A DNA stretch of 48,206 bases from Mycobacterium sp. E183 (GCF_001667735.1 NZ_LZJN01000111.1:1-48206), one strand, 5' to 3'. Counted from the stretch's first letter, positions 16,425 to 25,029 are shown. Numbers and translations: made by a program. Notes: a model not told the origin generated them from the letters alone.

Positions 16425-18002
16425 ATGACGGCGCCCATCTGGATGGCCACGCCACCGGAAGTGCACTCCGCCTCGCTCAGCAGCGGCCCCGGTCCCGCGT
16501 CGCTTCTTTCGGCGGCAGGGGCATGGTCCGAACTGAGCGCCGAATACGCCTCGGCCGCAGCACAACTCAGCGGCGTCCTGGCCGCGACGCAGGCTGCCTC
16601 GTGGGAGGGGCCCAGCGCGGAATCGTATGTGGCCGCCCATGCGCCATACCTGGCGTGGCTGACGCAAGCCGGTGCGCACAGCGCGGCGGCCGCCGCCCAA
16701 CACGAGACGGCCGCAGTCGCCTACACCGCGGCGCTGGCGGCCATGCCGACGCTGCCGGAACTCGCCGCCAACCACGCCGTCCACGGGGCGTTGGTGGCGA
16801 CGAATTTCTTTGGCATCAATACGATCCCGATCGCGGTCAACGAGGCCGATTACGCGCGGATGTGGGTTCAAGCGGCCACCACCATGACCACCTACCAAGC
16901 GGTGTCCGACGCGGCTGTGCAGTCCACGCCGCAAACGGACCCCGCCCCGCCGATAGTCAAATCCGATGCCTCCAGCCAAGACTCGGGCGGCGACATCCAC
17001 GACCCCACGATCGACAACCCGCTCGACGACTTCATCGCCAACATCCTGAGGAACCTCGGCATCAACTGGGACCCCGCGCAGGGCACCGTCAACGGCTTGC
17101 CCTACGACGCCTATACCAACGCGGGAGACCCGCTGTTCTGGGTGGTCCGGGCGCTGGAACTGCTGGAGGATTTCCAGCAATTCGGCTATTACCTGGTGCA
17201 CAATCCGGCGCTGGCGTTCCAGTACATCGTTCAACTCATGCTATTCGACTGGCCGACGCACATCCTCGAGATCTTCACGAGCCAGCCGGAATTGCTGGCC
17301 CCCGCGGTCCTGCTCGCGGCCGCCCCCTTCGGCGCCGTCGGTGGCTTCGCCGGGTTGGCTGGCCTGGCGAGCATGGCCCCGCCCGCCGTCACGCCGGCGC
17401 CACTGCCGGCGGCCGCCCCACCGCCCAGTCCCACTCCGGCCGTCGCGGTCGCGCCGTCCACCGTCGCGCCGGCCCCGGCGCCCGCCTCCGCCCCGGCGTC
17501 CGCACCCGCTTCGACCGTGACCACCGTCGCCAGCTCCGCGCCACCCGCCCCGCCGCCACCGCACGCCGCGGGTTTCGCCCCGCCCTACGTCATCGCCCCG
17601 CCCGGCATCGGGTTCGGCTCGGGCATGGGCGCCGCGGCCAGCTCCAGCGCCAAAAGGAAAGCGCCGGAACCGGATAGCGCCACCGCCGCCGCGGCCGCCG
17701 CGGCACGCGGACAGGCCAGGGCGCGACGGCGCAGGCGGGCGACGCGGCGCGACTACGGCGACGAGTTCGCCGACATGAACGTCGGCGTCGATCCGGATTG
17801 GGGCGCCCCGGCCGGCGAGCCTTCGGCGCTCGCATCGGAGAACGGCGCGGGAAGGCTGGGGTTCGCGGGCACCGGCCGCCGCGAGGCGACCGCTGCGGCA
17901 ACGGGACTGGCCACTCTGGACGGTGACGAGTTCGGCGGCGGCCCAAAGATTCCCATGCTGCCGGGGAGCTGGGACGCCGACGGCGGCAGCGAACCGCGGT
18001 AG
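16425..18002 (+). CDS. PPE-PPW family protein, Zur-box associated
   Basis: This is a 525-residue PPE protein. The N-terminal about 175 residues form the PPE helical domain: MTAPIWMATPPEVHSA, then the [20 protein letters not shown] segment, then [21 protein letters not shown] Pro/Ala-rich linker (about 325-380) follows. The C-terminus has the PPW-subfamily pattern GFAGTGRRE and PMLPGSWD. PPE proteins pair with PE proteins and leave the cell by ESX systems with EspG chaperones. GAGGAG lies 5 bases before the ATG. By position before the Rv0281-like gene it corresponds to PPE3 (Rv0280), but a 10-kb island now separates them. The upstream Zur-like box implies expression with ESX-3 under zinc limitation. 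No PE partner is adjacent. Confidence 0.88.
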   Translation: MTAPIWMATPPEVHSASLSSGPGPASLLSAAGAWSELSAEYASAAAQLSGVLAATQAASWEGPSAESYVAAHAPYLAWLTQAGAHSAAAAAQHETAAVAYTAALAAMPTLPELAANHAVHGALVATNFFGINTIPIAVNEADYARMWVQAATTMTTYQAVSDAAVQSTPQTDPAPPIVKSDASSQDSGGDIHDPTIDNPLDDFIANILRNLGINWDPAQGTVNGLPYDAYTNAGDPLFWVVRALELLEDFQQFGYYLVHNPALAFQYIVQLMLFDWPTHILEIFTSQPELLAPAVLLAAAPFGAVGGFAGLAGLASMAPPAVTPAPLPAAAPPPSPTPAVAVAPSTVAPAPAPASAPASAPASTVTTVASSAPPAPPPPHAAGFAPPYVIAPPGIGFGSGMGAAASSSAKRKAPEPDSATAAAAAAARGQARARRRRRATRRDYGDEFADMNVGVDPDWGAPAGEPSALASENGAGRLGFAGTGRREATAAATGLATLDGDEFGGGPKIPMLPGSWDADGGSEPR

Positions 18003-18021
18003 CGCACGCCGGGGTGCGGCC

Positions 18022-18561
18022 TTAGACCTGGGTGCCCTTCGGGTCGCTGACCTCATAGCCGCCCGAGTCGTCGGTGAAGGTGACCACGAACTGGTGCTTG
18101 AGGTGGTCGATGGTGACCTGGCAGGTGAAGGTGCCGCCCTTGGTGACGGTGGGGTTTTGCCCGTCGTTGCAGGAGACGTCGCTGACGTCCCTGGCGCCGT
18201 AACCCGCCGGGTCGGACAGGACGTGCGCGACGCCGGCCTGGACGGCGGCCACGTCGAGTTGCCTGGTGACGAAGAAGCCCGGCGCCCAGAAGCCCGCGAT
18301 GGCCGCGATGGCGGTGGCCACGGTGGCCGCCGCGGCCAGGTAGAGCGGCAGGTGTCCGCGGCGCGGAACGACACCGGGCGCGGGGAAGGCCGCCGGCGCC
18401 CACCAGCCCGCACCGATGGGGAGCTGGGGAGGGGGAAGGGTCCGGTGCTGCGGTCTCCCGGGGAAGGGGCGCGGCAGCGGCTGGGTGGGCGGCTCGTCGA
18501 AGTGGCCCGGCGCAACCGGTCGCTGGGTTCGCCGTGGCGCCATGGGCTGCTGTGGTTGCAT
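18022..18561 (-). CDS. DUF4333-type membrane-anchored protein
   Basis: This 179-residue protein has a Pro/Arg-rich cytoplasmic N-terminus (1-70) and one membrane segment (about 71-92). The outer domain of about 85 residues has two Cys (131 and 147) in the pattern VSCNDGQNP and GGTFTCQVTIDHL, typical of the actinobacterial DUF4333 family. The function of DUF4333 is unknown; it is often found on lipoproteins and sensor proteins. The ATG at 18561 has GAGAGGA upstream; a longer frame upstream is not supported. It is divergent from the FHA regulator gene and shares with it a gap containing a 20-bp palindrome also found near 21280. Confidence 0.78.
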   Translation of the reverse strand: MQPQQPMAPRRTQRPVAPGHFDEPPTQPLPRPFPGRPQHRTLPPPQLPIGAGWWAPAAFPAPGVVPRRGHLPLYLAAAATVATAIAAIAGFWAPGFFVTRQLDVAAVQAGVAHVLSDPAGYGARDVSDVSCNDGQNPTVTKGGTFTCQVTIDHLKHQFVVTFTDDSGGYEVSDPKGTQV

Positions 18562-18874
18562 CGGGTTCCTCTCTCGCTGTGCTCGCGTCGGACCGCGACC
18601 GCGATGCTCTAACTCTAACCAAAGCAGCAGCGCGGCGCAACGGTTTAAAACAGTGCACGATGACCGGCCTCTGGTCAGGGTCGCGGGAAGCCCACGCGCG
18701 TTCTGAGCTGCTGATACCCCCGATAACCGAAGCGCAAATCGGTCGCGGCCCGGCGTCGCCGTGGCCGTGTAGCGGGTTTCCGGGCACGGGTGCACCTCAA
18801 TCAGAGGTAGCATGCAGCAGTAACGCACCGAGTCATACCGCAGCGCGGTGCCCACACAACCGGGGAGCGACCAG
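18562..18874. other. Divergent promoter region between DUF4333 and FHA-HTH genes
   Basis: This 313-base gap contains the palindrome-like 20-mer at 18637-18656, described separately. The remainder (18660-18860) holds no coding frame I can support. Both gene starts face away from it, so it must carry both promoters. Confidence 0.5.
18637..18656. promoter_or_regulatory. Operator candidate, copy 1
   Basis: GCAACGGTTTAAAACAGTGC is an imperfect inverted repeat with an AT-rich centre. It matches 16 of 20 bases of the element at 21270-21289 (GCAACGTTTATAAACATTGC). Both lie in divergent intergenic regions of the same island, about 75 and 60 bases from the nearest start codon. A shared regulator is likely; the FHA-HTH protein is the obvious local candidate. 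Confidence 0.6.
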
Positions 18875-20008
18875 GTGACACCCGACCAACCGACGACCGC
18901 GCTCACCGTGCGGGTCGGTCAGGCGACGCGCACCCTGGCGCCCGCGGCCGGCGTCGCCGTCATCGGACGGGACGCCGGGGCCACGGTAGAGGTGGACGAC
19001 GAGCGGATCTCGCGGTCGCACATCCGGCTCGAGCCGCACCGCGAGGGCTGGCAGGCATTCGACACCAGCACCAACGGGATGTTCGTCGACGGGGTACGCC
19101 GCAGCTCCGTGTTGATCACCGGCGCCACCACCATCTGTCTCGGTGCGCCCGACGGGGTCGCCGTGACGCTCACCCCACAGCAGCGATCGGACGTACCGCT
19201 CGACGAATCGACCCAGGTCATGCGCCCGTTCGAGGCCGAGGACGAACAGTGGTGGGACGACGAAAGCGACCCCGGCGTCATCCGCGCGGGCAGCGCGGTC
19301 GCTGAACGCCGTCAGCAATTGGGGATCTCCCAGCGCAGCCTGGACCGTGACGGAATCATCAACGCGGGCGCCCTGATCAACTTCGAGAAGGGCCGCAGCT
19401 GGCCGCGCCGCACCACGCTGGAGAAGCTGGAGCGGGTGCTGGACTGGCCCACCGGCCACATCACCCGCGTTCGGCGCGGCGCGGCCCCGGCGCCCACCGG
19501 CGGTCCCATCAGGACCGGCGGGCCGGTCGCCTCCGCCGCGGACGAGGCCACCGAGGCGTTCACCGACTCCGTTCAGGCGCCGCTAATGGCCGAGACGGTG
19601 GAGCTGGCCATGCACACGCTCCTGACCGCCATCTCCGAGTTGCCCGACCCGGCCCATCCCGACTTCAGTCCCAAGGCCACGAAAACCCTGGCCGACCTCC
19701 GCAGGCTGGAGCGGCTGGCGTCGAGCGCCGCGCGCAACGCCAAAGGGAGCCCGTCGGTCATCCTGGCGTTGAGCGGCGTGCGGCGCAGCTACAACGACCT
19801 GATGATGCGCGCGGCGCGTTCACCGGCGGCCACCCTGGGCCAGCGGCTCTATGGCGCCCGCCACCGCGCGGAGCTGAGCCTCGAGGAGGCGGCCAACGGC
19901 GCCGGGCTGCCGGTGTCCGTCCTCGAAGACGCCGAAGCCGAGCGCGCCGTCGCGCCCGAGGCCGCGCGGGCCATCGAGAATCTCATCGCCCAGCTGACGA
20001 CCAGTTAG
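18875..20008 (+). CDS. FHA-domain / helix-turn-helix regulator
   Basis: This 377-residue protein begins with a forkhead-associated domain (about 10-100), a phosphothreonine-binding fold. The key residues are present: GRD (31-33), SRSH (46-49) and TNG (66-68). An acidic linker (QVMRPFEAEDEQWWDDESD) leads to an XRE-like helix-turn-helix (about 137-197). A helical middle region and a second HTH-like segment (about 318-377, LGQRLYGARHRAELSLEEAA) follow. I infer a DNA-binding protein controlled by Ser/Thr phosphorylation, as EmbR is by PknH. The GTG at 18875 is preferred since GGGGAG lies 7 bases upstream; the frame is open 9 codons further. A Ser/Thr kinase is encoded about 5 kb downstream in the same island. 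Its stop overlaps that of the convergent gene. Confidence 0.82.
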   Translation: MTPDQPTTALTVRVGQATRTLAPAAGVAVIGRDAGATVEVDDERISRSHIRLEPHREGWQAFDTSTNGMFVDGVRRSSVLITGATTICLGAPDGVAVTLTPQQRSDVPLDESTQVMRPFEAEDEQWWDDESDPGVIRAGSAVAERRQQLGISQRSLDRDGIINAGALINFEKGRSWPRRTTLEKLERVLDWPTGHITRVRRGAAPAPTGGPIRTGGPVASAADEATEAFTDSVQAPLMAETVELAMHTLLTAISELPDPAHPDFSPKATKTLADLRRLERLASSAARNAKGSPSVILALSGVRRSYNDLMMRAARSPAATLGQRLYGARHRAELSLEEAANGAGLPVSVLEDAEAERAVAPEAARAIENLIAQLTTS

Positions 20009-20406
20009 CGCGGCACCGGCGGCGCGGGCGGTGTGGCGGGCGCGGTGTACGCCCGCGCGGCGGCCTGGCGCCGCAAATGCTTTCGCGCATTGTGGTTTTC
20101 GAGTAGGGCCACCCAATTCCAGACCAGCACGGAGGCCAAACTCCACCACCCGGCCAGCAGGTTGTGGAGCAGGGCGTTGTCCAGTGCGGCCTCGCATTGG
20201 GCGAGCGTCCCGGTGACCGTGTAGGCCTGGTTGAACATCAGAACCACCGCGCCGGTGTGTTTCCTGATCCGTACCGCATACAGCGGTTGGTTGCCGGTCG
20301 GGGGCGGCGGCGGATAGCCGGCCCGCGAGGCGTGCTGCGCCTGCGGGTAGGGACGCGGCTGGGCGTAGCCGTAAGGGTGCCGGTAGTCGTGGTGCGGCGC
20401 AGACAT
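20005..20406 (-). CDS. Small Pro/Tyr/His-rich membrane-associated protein
   Basis: This 133-residue protein has a Tyr/Pro/His-rich N-terminus (about 1-40) and a middle domain with two hydrophobic stretches (about 51-68 and 83-103, the latter GWWSLASVLVWNWVALL). The tail is basic and Ala/Pro-rich. I do not recognise a named family. The ATG at 20406 follows a good GGAGGA. It lies 44 bases downstream of the PknH-sensor-like lipoprotein gene on the same strand, so the two probably share a transcript. Its stop TAA overlaps the TAG of the FHA-HTH gene within the 4 bases 20005-20008. Confidence 0.65.
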   Translation of the reverse strand: MSAPHHDYRHPYGYAQPRPYPQAQHASRAGYPPPPPTGNQPLYAVRIRKHTGAVVLMFNQAYTVTGTLAQCEAALDNALLHNLLAGWWSLASVLVWNWVALLENHNARKHLRRQAAARAYTAPATPPAPPVPR

Positions 20407-20450
20407 GATTCCTCCGTAATGGGTGGGGGATTGGGTGGGTGACCGCTGCG

Positions 20451-21209
20451 TCACGCTTGCGCGATCACTGCGGTCGTTTTCGAGACGATGTCGCTCGCCT
20501 GCGTAGCGGTGTCGAACCCGCACCAGAGGGTGTCGACGATGACGTTGTTGACCAGTCCGACGGCGCGCTGGCAGGTGGAGCCCCGTCCACCGGGCTGGGT
20601 TTGCAGGATGGCCAAGGTGGTGTCGGTGGCCTGCAGGTCGCCGAGATCCCAGGTGGTGACGGCGTGGCCGGGCGGGGTGACGATGATGGAGCGGTTGGCG
20701 CAGGCGGACCAGCGTGCTTTCGATTGGCCGAAGAATTGCCGGGCCGAATCGGCGTCACGGAAGCCGATCAGTACCTGCATCAGCGCGTGCTCGCGCACGA
20801 CCAGTGTGGCGTCATCGAGTATCTGCCCCTGCACCGCCGTCCAGTTAGTGCCCCGGTACGCGGTGGCTTCTGCGGGCGCGTAGGCGTCCACGCAGCTCGG
20901 GTCCGAGATCGTCTCGTCGTCGTGCCACATCCGCGAGACCGGCTTTCGTACCGCCATGCCGGTGGTGTGCGCGATCGCGTTGACGTCGTTCTCCTTGAGC
21001 AGCAGATCGGCGAGATGCTGGGGCAGGATTGCCGGCGGTTGCCAGCGCCCCAGGTCAGCGGCGGCCGCCGGATGTCCGGTGGTGGTCGCGGTGCAGCCGG
21101 TGAGCAGCAGGGCCAGCCCGAGGGCGGCGACGAGGGCCCAACGCACAGCGCGCGCCAGGCGTGCGCCGCTCGACGGTTCAGCTTGGGGGTGCGGCGAAGC
21201 AGCGCTCAT
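20451..21209 (-). CDS. PknH-sensor-domain-like lipoprotein
   Basis: This 252-residue lipoprotein has a signal peptide whose lipobox LLTG is followed by Cys39, so it is anchored to the outer face of the membrane. The exported domain resembles the extracellular sensor domain of the kinase PknH: four Cys in spaced contexts (DPSCVDAY, WSACANRS, STCQRAVG, LWCGFD) likely form two disulfides, and the order of hydrophobic blocks fits. No kinase domain is attached. The ATG at 21209 follows AGGAGG. It is divergent from another PknH-sensor-like gene, with a shared operator candidate between them. It may bind a ligand and modulate a kinase in trans, but that is inference. Confidence 0.78.
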   Translation of the reverse strand: MSAASPHPQAEPSSGARLARAVRWALVAALGLALLLTGCTATTTGHPAAAADLGRWQPPAILPQHLADLLLKENDVNAIAHTTGMAVRKPVSRMWHDDETISDPSCVDAYAPAEATAYRGTNWTAVQGQILDDATLVVREHALMQVLIGFRDADSARQFFGQSKARWSACANRSIIVTPPGHAVTTWDLGDLQATDTTLAILQTQPGGRGSTCQRAVGLVNNVIVDTLWCGFDTATQASDIVSKTTAVIAQA

Positions 21210-21269
21210 GGGGTCCTCCTGCCAGATCGTTCGGTATGGCGGTGACGCTAGCAACAAAAACGCAGCAGT

Positions 21270-21289
21270 GCAACGTTTATAAACATTGC
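21270..21289. promoter_or_regulatory. Operator candidate, copy 2
   Basis: GCAACGTTTATAAACATTGC is a 20-bp inverted repeat with a single mismatched pair. It lies midway between two divergent sensor-like genes. It shares 16 of 20 positions with the element at 18637-18656. The AT-rich core GTTTATAAAC stands out in this GC-rich DNA. Confidence 0.65.
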
Positions 21290-21367
21290 GCAGCGCCTAG
21301 CGCTGTGTTTCAATTTGAAGCATGTCGCGGAAGAGCCCGCGCAGTCACCCCGTTCCGAAGGACCCTC

Positions 21368-22318
21368 ATGCCCAGCAGCCCGCACCCCCCGATGGCCCGC
21401 ACGACACCGCCCAGCCCCGGGGAGGAGGTCACCGCCGTCCTGCCCCGCCGGCCATTCCGGACTGCCGGTCCACCTCCGATGCCGCCGATGCCGCCGCGGA
21501 TGCCCGCCTGGGGCACCCCGCCCGCTTACCCGCCGGCGTTCGCCCCCGCGCCGCGGCGCCGCTGGCCCACCTGGGCGCAGATCGCGATCGGGGCCGCGGT
21601 CGTGGTCACCCTCGCCGGCGCGGGGTTGGCGATCAACGTGGCCGCCAGTCCCGATGACACGGCGAGTTCGACAGTGATGCCGGCGCCGACGACTTCCGCG
21701 GGACCGGTCGGCCCCGGCCCGGCACCGCAGGCGCCCACGGTGCCGTTGTCCGCACTGCCGGGCCTGCTGCTGGACGTCGCGACCATCAACAGCATCGAGG
21801 GCGCCACCGATATCGCGCCGGCACCCGACTCGGGCAACGACCACAACGCCTACAGCGGCCTGACGACCGATCGGCCCGAATGCGGTGAGATCCAGGCGCC
21901 CGCACTCGAATCGGAACTCGACGGCAGCGGCTGGATCGGGGTTCGCACGCAATCGCTGCAGGACCGCGACGGCGCCCGGCACCTCAACCACAGCGCCGCC
22001 ATCTACTTCGCCACCGCCAAGGCGGCCAACGACTTCGCCGCCAAGCAGGCGCAGGCGTGGCCGAGGTGCAACGGCGCCAGCCTGCACCTGACCACCCGCC
22101 GGGAGCCGACCAGCGTCTGGATAGCGGGCACCGCCACCAACCGTGACGGCATACTCAGCATCACCAACACCCAGGAGGGTGCAGGAGGCTGGCAGTGCCA
22201 GCGAGCCCTGGCGGCGCGCAACAACATCGTCATCGACGTGCGCAGCTGCGGCGAGAACCGCACCGATCAAGCGATCACCATCGCCACGCGGATGGCCGAG
22301 CGCGTCACCGCGGGCTGA
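21368..22318 (+). CDS. PknH-sensor-domain-like protein with single membrane anchor
   Basis: This 316-residue protein has a Pro-rich cytoplasmic N-terminus (about 1-65), one transmembrane helix (about 70-92) and a Pro/Thr linker. The extracellular domain (about 125-314) resembles the PknH sensor domain, with four Cys in RPECGEIQ, WPRCNGAS, GWQCQRAL and RSCGENR. It looks like a PknH receptor from which the kinase has been lost. The N-terminus is too short to hold a kinase. The ATG at 21368 is preceded by GAAGGA; the longer open frame crosses the operator candidate and is unlikely. Its paralogue is the divergent lipoprotein at 20451. Confidence 0.78.
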   Translation: MPSSPHPPMARTTPPSPGEEVTAVLPRRPFRTAGPPPMPPMPPRMPAWGTPPAYPPAFAPAPRRRWPTWAQIAIGAAVVVTLAGAGLAINVAASPDDTASSTVMPAPTTSAGPVGPGPAPQAPTVPLSALPGLLLDVATINSIEGATDIAPAPDSGNDHNAYSGLTTDRPECGEIQAPALESELDGSGWIGVRTQSLQDRDGARHLNHSAAIYFATAKAANDFAAKQAQAWPRCNGASLHLTTRREPTSVWIAGTATNRDGILSITNTQEGAGGWQCQRALAARNNIVIDVRSCGENRTDQAITIATRMAERVTAG

Positions 22319-22443
22319 ACGCCTAACCCGCCGCAAATTCAGCGAACGAATCCGATGCGCTGGTGGCAGCGACTAACATTCTGCTGGTCTGGTCGGGATC
22401 GCCGCGGGTGGCCTGCAGTGGGCGCCGAAACGAGGGGATAGGA

Positions 22444-23817
22444 ATGGGGGATGGGCACGCGCCGCTCAACCGCTCCCGGCGGATCGGCTATCCGCACCGC
22501 ACTGCCGCCCCGGACGCCGTCGGGACCGAGTGGTGCCGAATCCGCGCGGCCGAGAAACGGATTCGCGCCGGGCTGCGAGCGCCGGCGTTGCAGATCGCCG
22601 CGCTCGCCGCGGTGACCGTGCTGGGCAGCGGCTGCTCGACGGTGGTCACCGGCAGCGCCGTCAAGTCCGGCGGTCCCGCGCCGCCGGTGGCCAACGTGGC
22701 GCTGCTCGACCCCGGCAACTATCCGCGCCGGCCGCGCCCGCCACTGGGCACCGTGACCGACGACGCGGCCGGGCGCCGCGTAGAAGCCCAGCGAATGGCG
22801 GACATGGTGGCCGGCCCCTGGCAGGTCGACGGGACGCTGATCAGCCCGTTGAGTGCCGAAATCGCGCCCACCACAGCGCTTCCCGAGGCGGGGCGGCTCT
22901 CGGCGCTGGTGCGCGGTGATTCGATCGCCGCGATCGCGGCGGCCCATCACTTCGTGGCCGGCTTCGTCAGCGGGCGCGCCACCCCGCCACCCCCACGAGG
23001 CCAGCCCCCGACGGACAAGCCCAAGATCCTCGACAACGGGGTCTTCCGGTTCCCCGGCGCGCAGGACGCCACCGACGCCGCCGCGGCCATGGCCGCCGCC
23101 GACGTGGCCACCATCCGGCCGGGTAACATTCCGGCCTCCCGGCTGCCAATCCCGCGCTACTCCGACACGGTGGCGAACGTGGCACCCTTATCGGGCGGCT
23201 TTGAAGCCGAAGCGTTCACCGCTCACGGCCCCTACGTGTTCTTTCAGTTCGCCGGCTCCAAGGAGAGCGCGGGCGCGGCCGCCGATATGATCGCCAAAAC
23301 CCTTGACCTGCAAGGCCCGATGGCCGACCACTTCCAGGCCACCCCGGTGGACCAGCTGGCCGCCCTGCCCGCCGACCCGACCGGACTGCTGGCCCGCACC
23401 GTGCCCGCCACCGACCCCGGCGTCAACCAGGCCACGGTCTATCCACCGCACGGCGCGCTGCAATTTCGGCCCGACCCCGTGGCCACCGAGGAGATGTTCG
23501 CCGACGCCGGCATCGGTCACGTCGCCGCCGACCGCACCACCGTCTACGAGGCCGTCGACACCACCGGCGCCCAGCGGGCGGTCGACGGGCTCGCCCGCAT
23601 CGACGTTCCCTTCCTGGGCTACCGCTCCGCCCCCGGCGTCAACGGGCTGCCCTCGGCGCGCTGCTTCGACCGCGGGCCCGATACCACCGAGCTGGGCACG
23701 GTGCGCTTCCTGTGCCTCGGCACCGCCGACCGCTACGCGTTCAAAGTCACTGCCGCCCAAGAGGTAGAGGCGCACCAGATCGTCGCGGCCCAATACCTGA
23801 TGTTGACGGCGCCATGA
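22444..23817 (+). CDS. Large lipoprotein, paralogue 1 (DUF7373-like)
   Basis: This 457-residue exported lipoprotein has a lipobox VLGSGC (Cys64) after an unusually long N-terminal segment, so the true start could be later than the ATG at 22444 (a GAGGGGATAGG element precedes that ATG). The mature protein has two similar halves and a late Cys pair (ARCFDRG, RFLCLGTAD). It resembles the next gene product throughout: VALLDPGNYPRRPRPPLGT against LALLDAGNFPTTPRDPLGT. I believe this is the actinobacterial DUF7373 lipoprotein family, of unknown function. Its stop overlaps the next start (ATGA), so it heads a three-gene operon ending in a receptor kinase. Confidence 0.75.
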   Translation: MGDGHAPLNRSRRIGYPHRTAAPDAVGTEWCRIRAAEKRIRAGLRAPALQIAALAAVTVLGSGCSTVVTGSAVKSGGPAPPVANVALLDPGNYPRRPRPPLGTVTDDAAGRRVEAQRMADMVAGPWQVDGTLISPLSAEIAPTTALPEAGRLSALVRGDSIAAIAAAHHFVAGFVSGRATPPPPRGQPPTDKPKILDNGVFRFPGAQDATDAAAAMAAADVATIRPGNIPASRLPIPRYSDTVANVAPLSGGFEAEAFTAHGPYVFFQFAGSKESAGAAADMIAKTLDLQGPMADHFQATPVDQLAALPADPTGLLARTVPATDPGVNQATVYPPHGALQFRPDPVATEEMFADAGIGHVAADRTTVYEAVDTTGAQRAVDGLARIDVPFLGYRSAPGVNGLPSARCFDRGPDTTELGTVRFLCLGTADRYAFKVTAAQEVEAHQIVAAQYLMLTAP

Positions 23818-25022
23818 CGAGCCTTACCCGCCCGTTGATCCTCGCCGTCGCGGTCGCGGCGCTGACGGTCGCGTGCAGTTCGACCGTCGCGGGAACCGCC
23901 GTCAAAGTCCCCGGGTCGGACAGTTCCGACGGTGTCGACCTCGCGCTGCTCGACGCCGGGAACTTCCCCACCACCCCGCGCGACCCCCTGGGCACGGCCG
24001 GCGACGCGCTGCGGGGCGGCTGGGCCGAAGGACGCCGCCTGGCCGGCGCCGTCGTCGGTCCCTGGGAGGTCGACCGTGACCTGACGGCTTACGCCCAAAT
24101 CGATTCCGGCGTGGTGAAAGACACCGACGGGGTGAACGCGCTGCTGGGCATCCCGATGGGCGACGCGCTGCGGGGCCATAACCTGCTGGCCGGGTTTTCC
24201 AGCTCACGGCATACCGACAAGGGCCCCTACAAGGGTCTGCTCAACATTGTGTTGGAGCTGGCCAGCCCCGCCGACGCGATCGCCGCGGCCGCCGACATGG
24301 CCGCCAAGGGCATCACCCTGACGATGCCATTTGACAGTAAACCGCTTCCCACACAGCCCTTTTCGATTCCACGTTATCCGGGGACGGCCGCACTGACTTT
24401 CCGCTGGACCGCACAGTACCCCGCCCCGGGTGGCCCACGCTTCTCGGTGACCGCCCTGAGCGCCCACGGCCAATACCTCCTCGCCCAAACGGCGACGTCG
24501 GACGACACGGCCGACGTCGCAGCGCAATTCATCGCCACCACCCTGGATCTGCAGCAGCCCCTAATCGATGCCTTCAAGCCCACTCCGCCGGATCGGATGG
24601 CTCAGCTGCCGTTGGATCCCGACGGGTTGATGGCGCGCACCGTGCCGCCCCGACAGGAGAACGAGTCGATCAACGACGGCATCTATGACGCGCACGGAGC
24701 GTTACACCTGGAGGCCGATGACCCGGTGCACCTACAGGCATTGTTCAAGTCCGCCAACGTACAAGAGGTTGCCTACGTGCTGGAAACGAGGGTCTATCAG
24801 ACCCCGGACGCCGGGGCGGCGGCGCGCATCGTCGCCGACATGTCCGGCCCACACCAAGTCGGCGGGATAAGCGGGATGCCCAAGGCGAGATGCTTCAATG
24901 AGGCGTTGGGCTACTGGTGCGTGGCGCGCGCGGATCGCTACGCCTACGAGATGCAGAACGAGCAGGAGAACGCGCTGCACCAGATGATGGCCGCCCAATA
25001 CCGCTTGCTCACCGGGAAATGA
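23814..25022 (+). CDS. Large lipoprotein, paralogue 2 (DUF7373-like)
   Basis: This 402-residue lipoprotein has a classical signal peptide and lipobox (LTVAC, Cys21). It aligns by eye with the preceding gene product along its whole length, including the LALLDAGNFP block, the repeated DLQQPLIDAFKPTPPDRMAQLPLDP-like region, the LMARTVPP motif and the C-terminal ARCFNEALGYWCVARADRYAYE. Function unknown; an outer-face binding or assembly role is possible. The start overlaps the previous stop by four bases, and the kinase gene starts 7 bases after this stop, so all three are probably co-expressed. That makes the lipoproteins candidates for accessory ligand-binding partners of the kinase. Confidence 0.78.
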   Translation: MTSLTRPLILAVAVAALTVACSSTVAGTAVKVPGSDSSDGVDLALLDAGNFPTTPRDPLGTAGDALRGGWAEGRRLAGAVVGPWEVDRDLTAYAQIDSGVVKDTDGVNALLGIPMGDALRGHNLLAGFSSSRHTDKGPYKGLLNIVLELASPADAIAAAADMAAKGITLTMPFDSKPLPTQPFSIPRYPGTAALTFRWTAQYPAPGGPRFSVTALSAHGQYLLAQTATSDDTADVAAQFIATTLDLQQPLIDAFKPTPPDRMAQLPLDPDGLMARTVPPRQENESINDGIYDAHGALHLEADDPVHLQALFKSANVQEVAYVLETRVYQTPDAGAAARIVADMSGPHQVGGISGMPKARCFNEALGYWCVARADRYAYEMQNEQENALHQMMAAQYRLLTGK

Positions 25023-25029
25023 GCGCCTG

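Noticed and set aside
17400..17530. Ala/Pro-coding repeats in PPE genes considered as tandem repeats or a CRISPR array
   Set aside because: They are low-complexity coding linkers of PPE-PPW proteins without regular spacers. No CRISPR array or insertion sequence was seen in the window.
21161..21367. N-terminal extension of the sensor-like protein
   Set aside because: It overlaps the divergent lipoprotein and the palindrome and has no ribosome-binding site; the ATG at 21368 has GAAGGA.
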